From assembly GCA_002410715.1 (NCBI GenBank), contig DHOG01000100.1, forward strand, positions 10,359 through 26,145: a DNA stretch of 15,787 nucleotides. The letters run 5' to 3'. The position numbers and the translations under genes were made by a program. Below, piece after piece: positions 15,576 to 15,787 of the stretch. Under the pieces are notes generated by a model. It did no database searches. It saw only the letters and a program-made list of their open reading frames with translations, and was not told where the DNA came from. Position 1 is the first letter of the stretch, and each line of letters opens with the position of its first letter. This DNA is from Ruminococcaceae bacterium UBA5396. Its GTDB lineage: Bacteria; Bacillota; Clostridia; Oscillospirales; Acutalibacteraceae.

Positions 15576-15787
15576 ATGATCAATTACATAGAGATTCTGT
15601 GGTTTCGAAGCCTAGGGATCAATCACAGCAGGATGGCCGAGAGCATGGGGATCTTCCGGCAGGCGGTTACTACAGCGGGCGGCAGCACAGCGGCTCAAGC
15701 CTACAAGCATCAAAGTGTAATTGTTACTTCCAACTTGGAGTTTGCCAGTGGAATTCCGTACTAGGAGATAACCGCTTAACTGCCGCC
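15576..15787 (+). pseudogene. IS21-family remnant: istA start joined to istB end (continues past window)
   Basis: A strong AAGGAGGG (15559-15566) precedes ATG 15576, which encodes MINYIEILWFRSLGIN, then SRMAESMGIFRQAVTT. This is the DNA-binding N-terminus of an IS21 IstA transposase. A frameshift near 15670 moves the match to LQRAAAQRL in the next frame, up to about 15696. From about 15702 the sequence reads YKHQSVIVTSNLEF, and then, after another frame change, GDNRLTAA up to the window edge. That is the C-terminal part of the IstB helper ATPase. Most of istA and the first part of istB are therefore gone, apparently through one internal deletion. IstB matching appears to continue past position 15787. 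Confidence 0.75.

Overview
The window looks like chromosomal DNA of a low-to-moderate GC Gram-positive bacterium, most likely Bacillota (a Bacillus/Paenibacillus- or Clostridia-like lineage). The clues are strong AGGAGG-type ribosome binding sites, some GTG and TTG starts, tight head-to-tail gene packing, and remnants of IS256- and IS21-type insertion sequences. The species cannot be named from the sequence alone.

Positions 1-14790 hold one co-directional, tightly packed plus-strand operon that reads as part of a specialised-metabolite gene cluster. In order: the 3' end of a possible upstream gene (3-92), a Cof-type HAD phosphatase (82-897), a PF14907-like nucleotidyltransferase (900-2009), a BtrH-like protein with a cysteine-peptidase-type Cys/His/Asp set (2016-2984), a stand-alone NRPS adenylation-carrier protein with a serine-type specificity code (2999-4876), a free-standing acyl/aryl-AMP ligase (4873-6360), a second adenylation-carrier protein with an unfamiliar code (6357-8081), an SDR reductase (8166-8894), a thymidylate-synthase-fold enzyme with the Asn-to-Asp change typical of cytidylate hydroxymethylases (8906-9823), a tandem alpha/beta hydrolase whose second domain lacks its nucleophile (9847-11355), and two ABC exporter half-transporters (11469-13172 and 13141-14790).

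No condensation domain, thioesterase domain, phosphopantetheinyl transferase or regulator is visible. The simplest model (inference) has two or three acyl or aminoacyl units activated and two of them held on small carrier domains. They would then be moved to an acceptor by the BtrH-like protein and/or the alpha/beta hydrolase instead of by a condensation domain. The thymidylate-synthase-like enzyme, nucleotidyltransferase and HAD phosphatase suggest that the acceptor could be a modified nucleotide or nucleoside, perhaps a 5-hydroxymethylcytosine-type core. The product would be exported by the ABC pair. A serine-bearing, hydroxymethylcytosine-type product would recall mildiomycin, but the sugar-building genes of such a pathway are not in this window, so this remains a hypothesis.

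Positions 14791-15787 form a gene-free border. It holds a probable terminator, a perfect 11-bp palindrome overlapping a promoter-like TTGATT-17-TATAAT, a multiply frameshifted IS256-family transposase remnant, and an IS21 remnant in which the beginning of istA is joined to the end of istB by an internal deletion. This marks the likely right-hand edge of the cluster.
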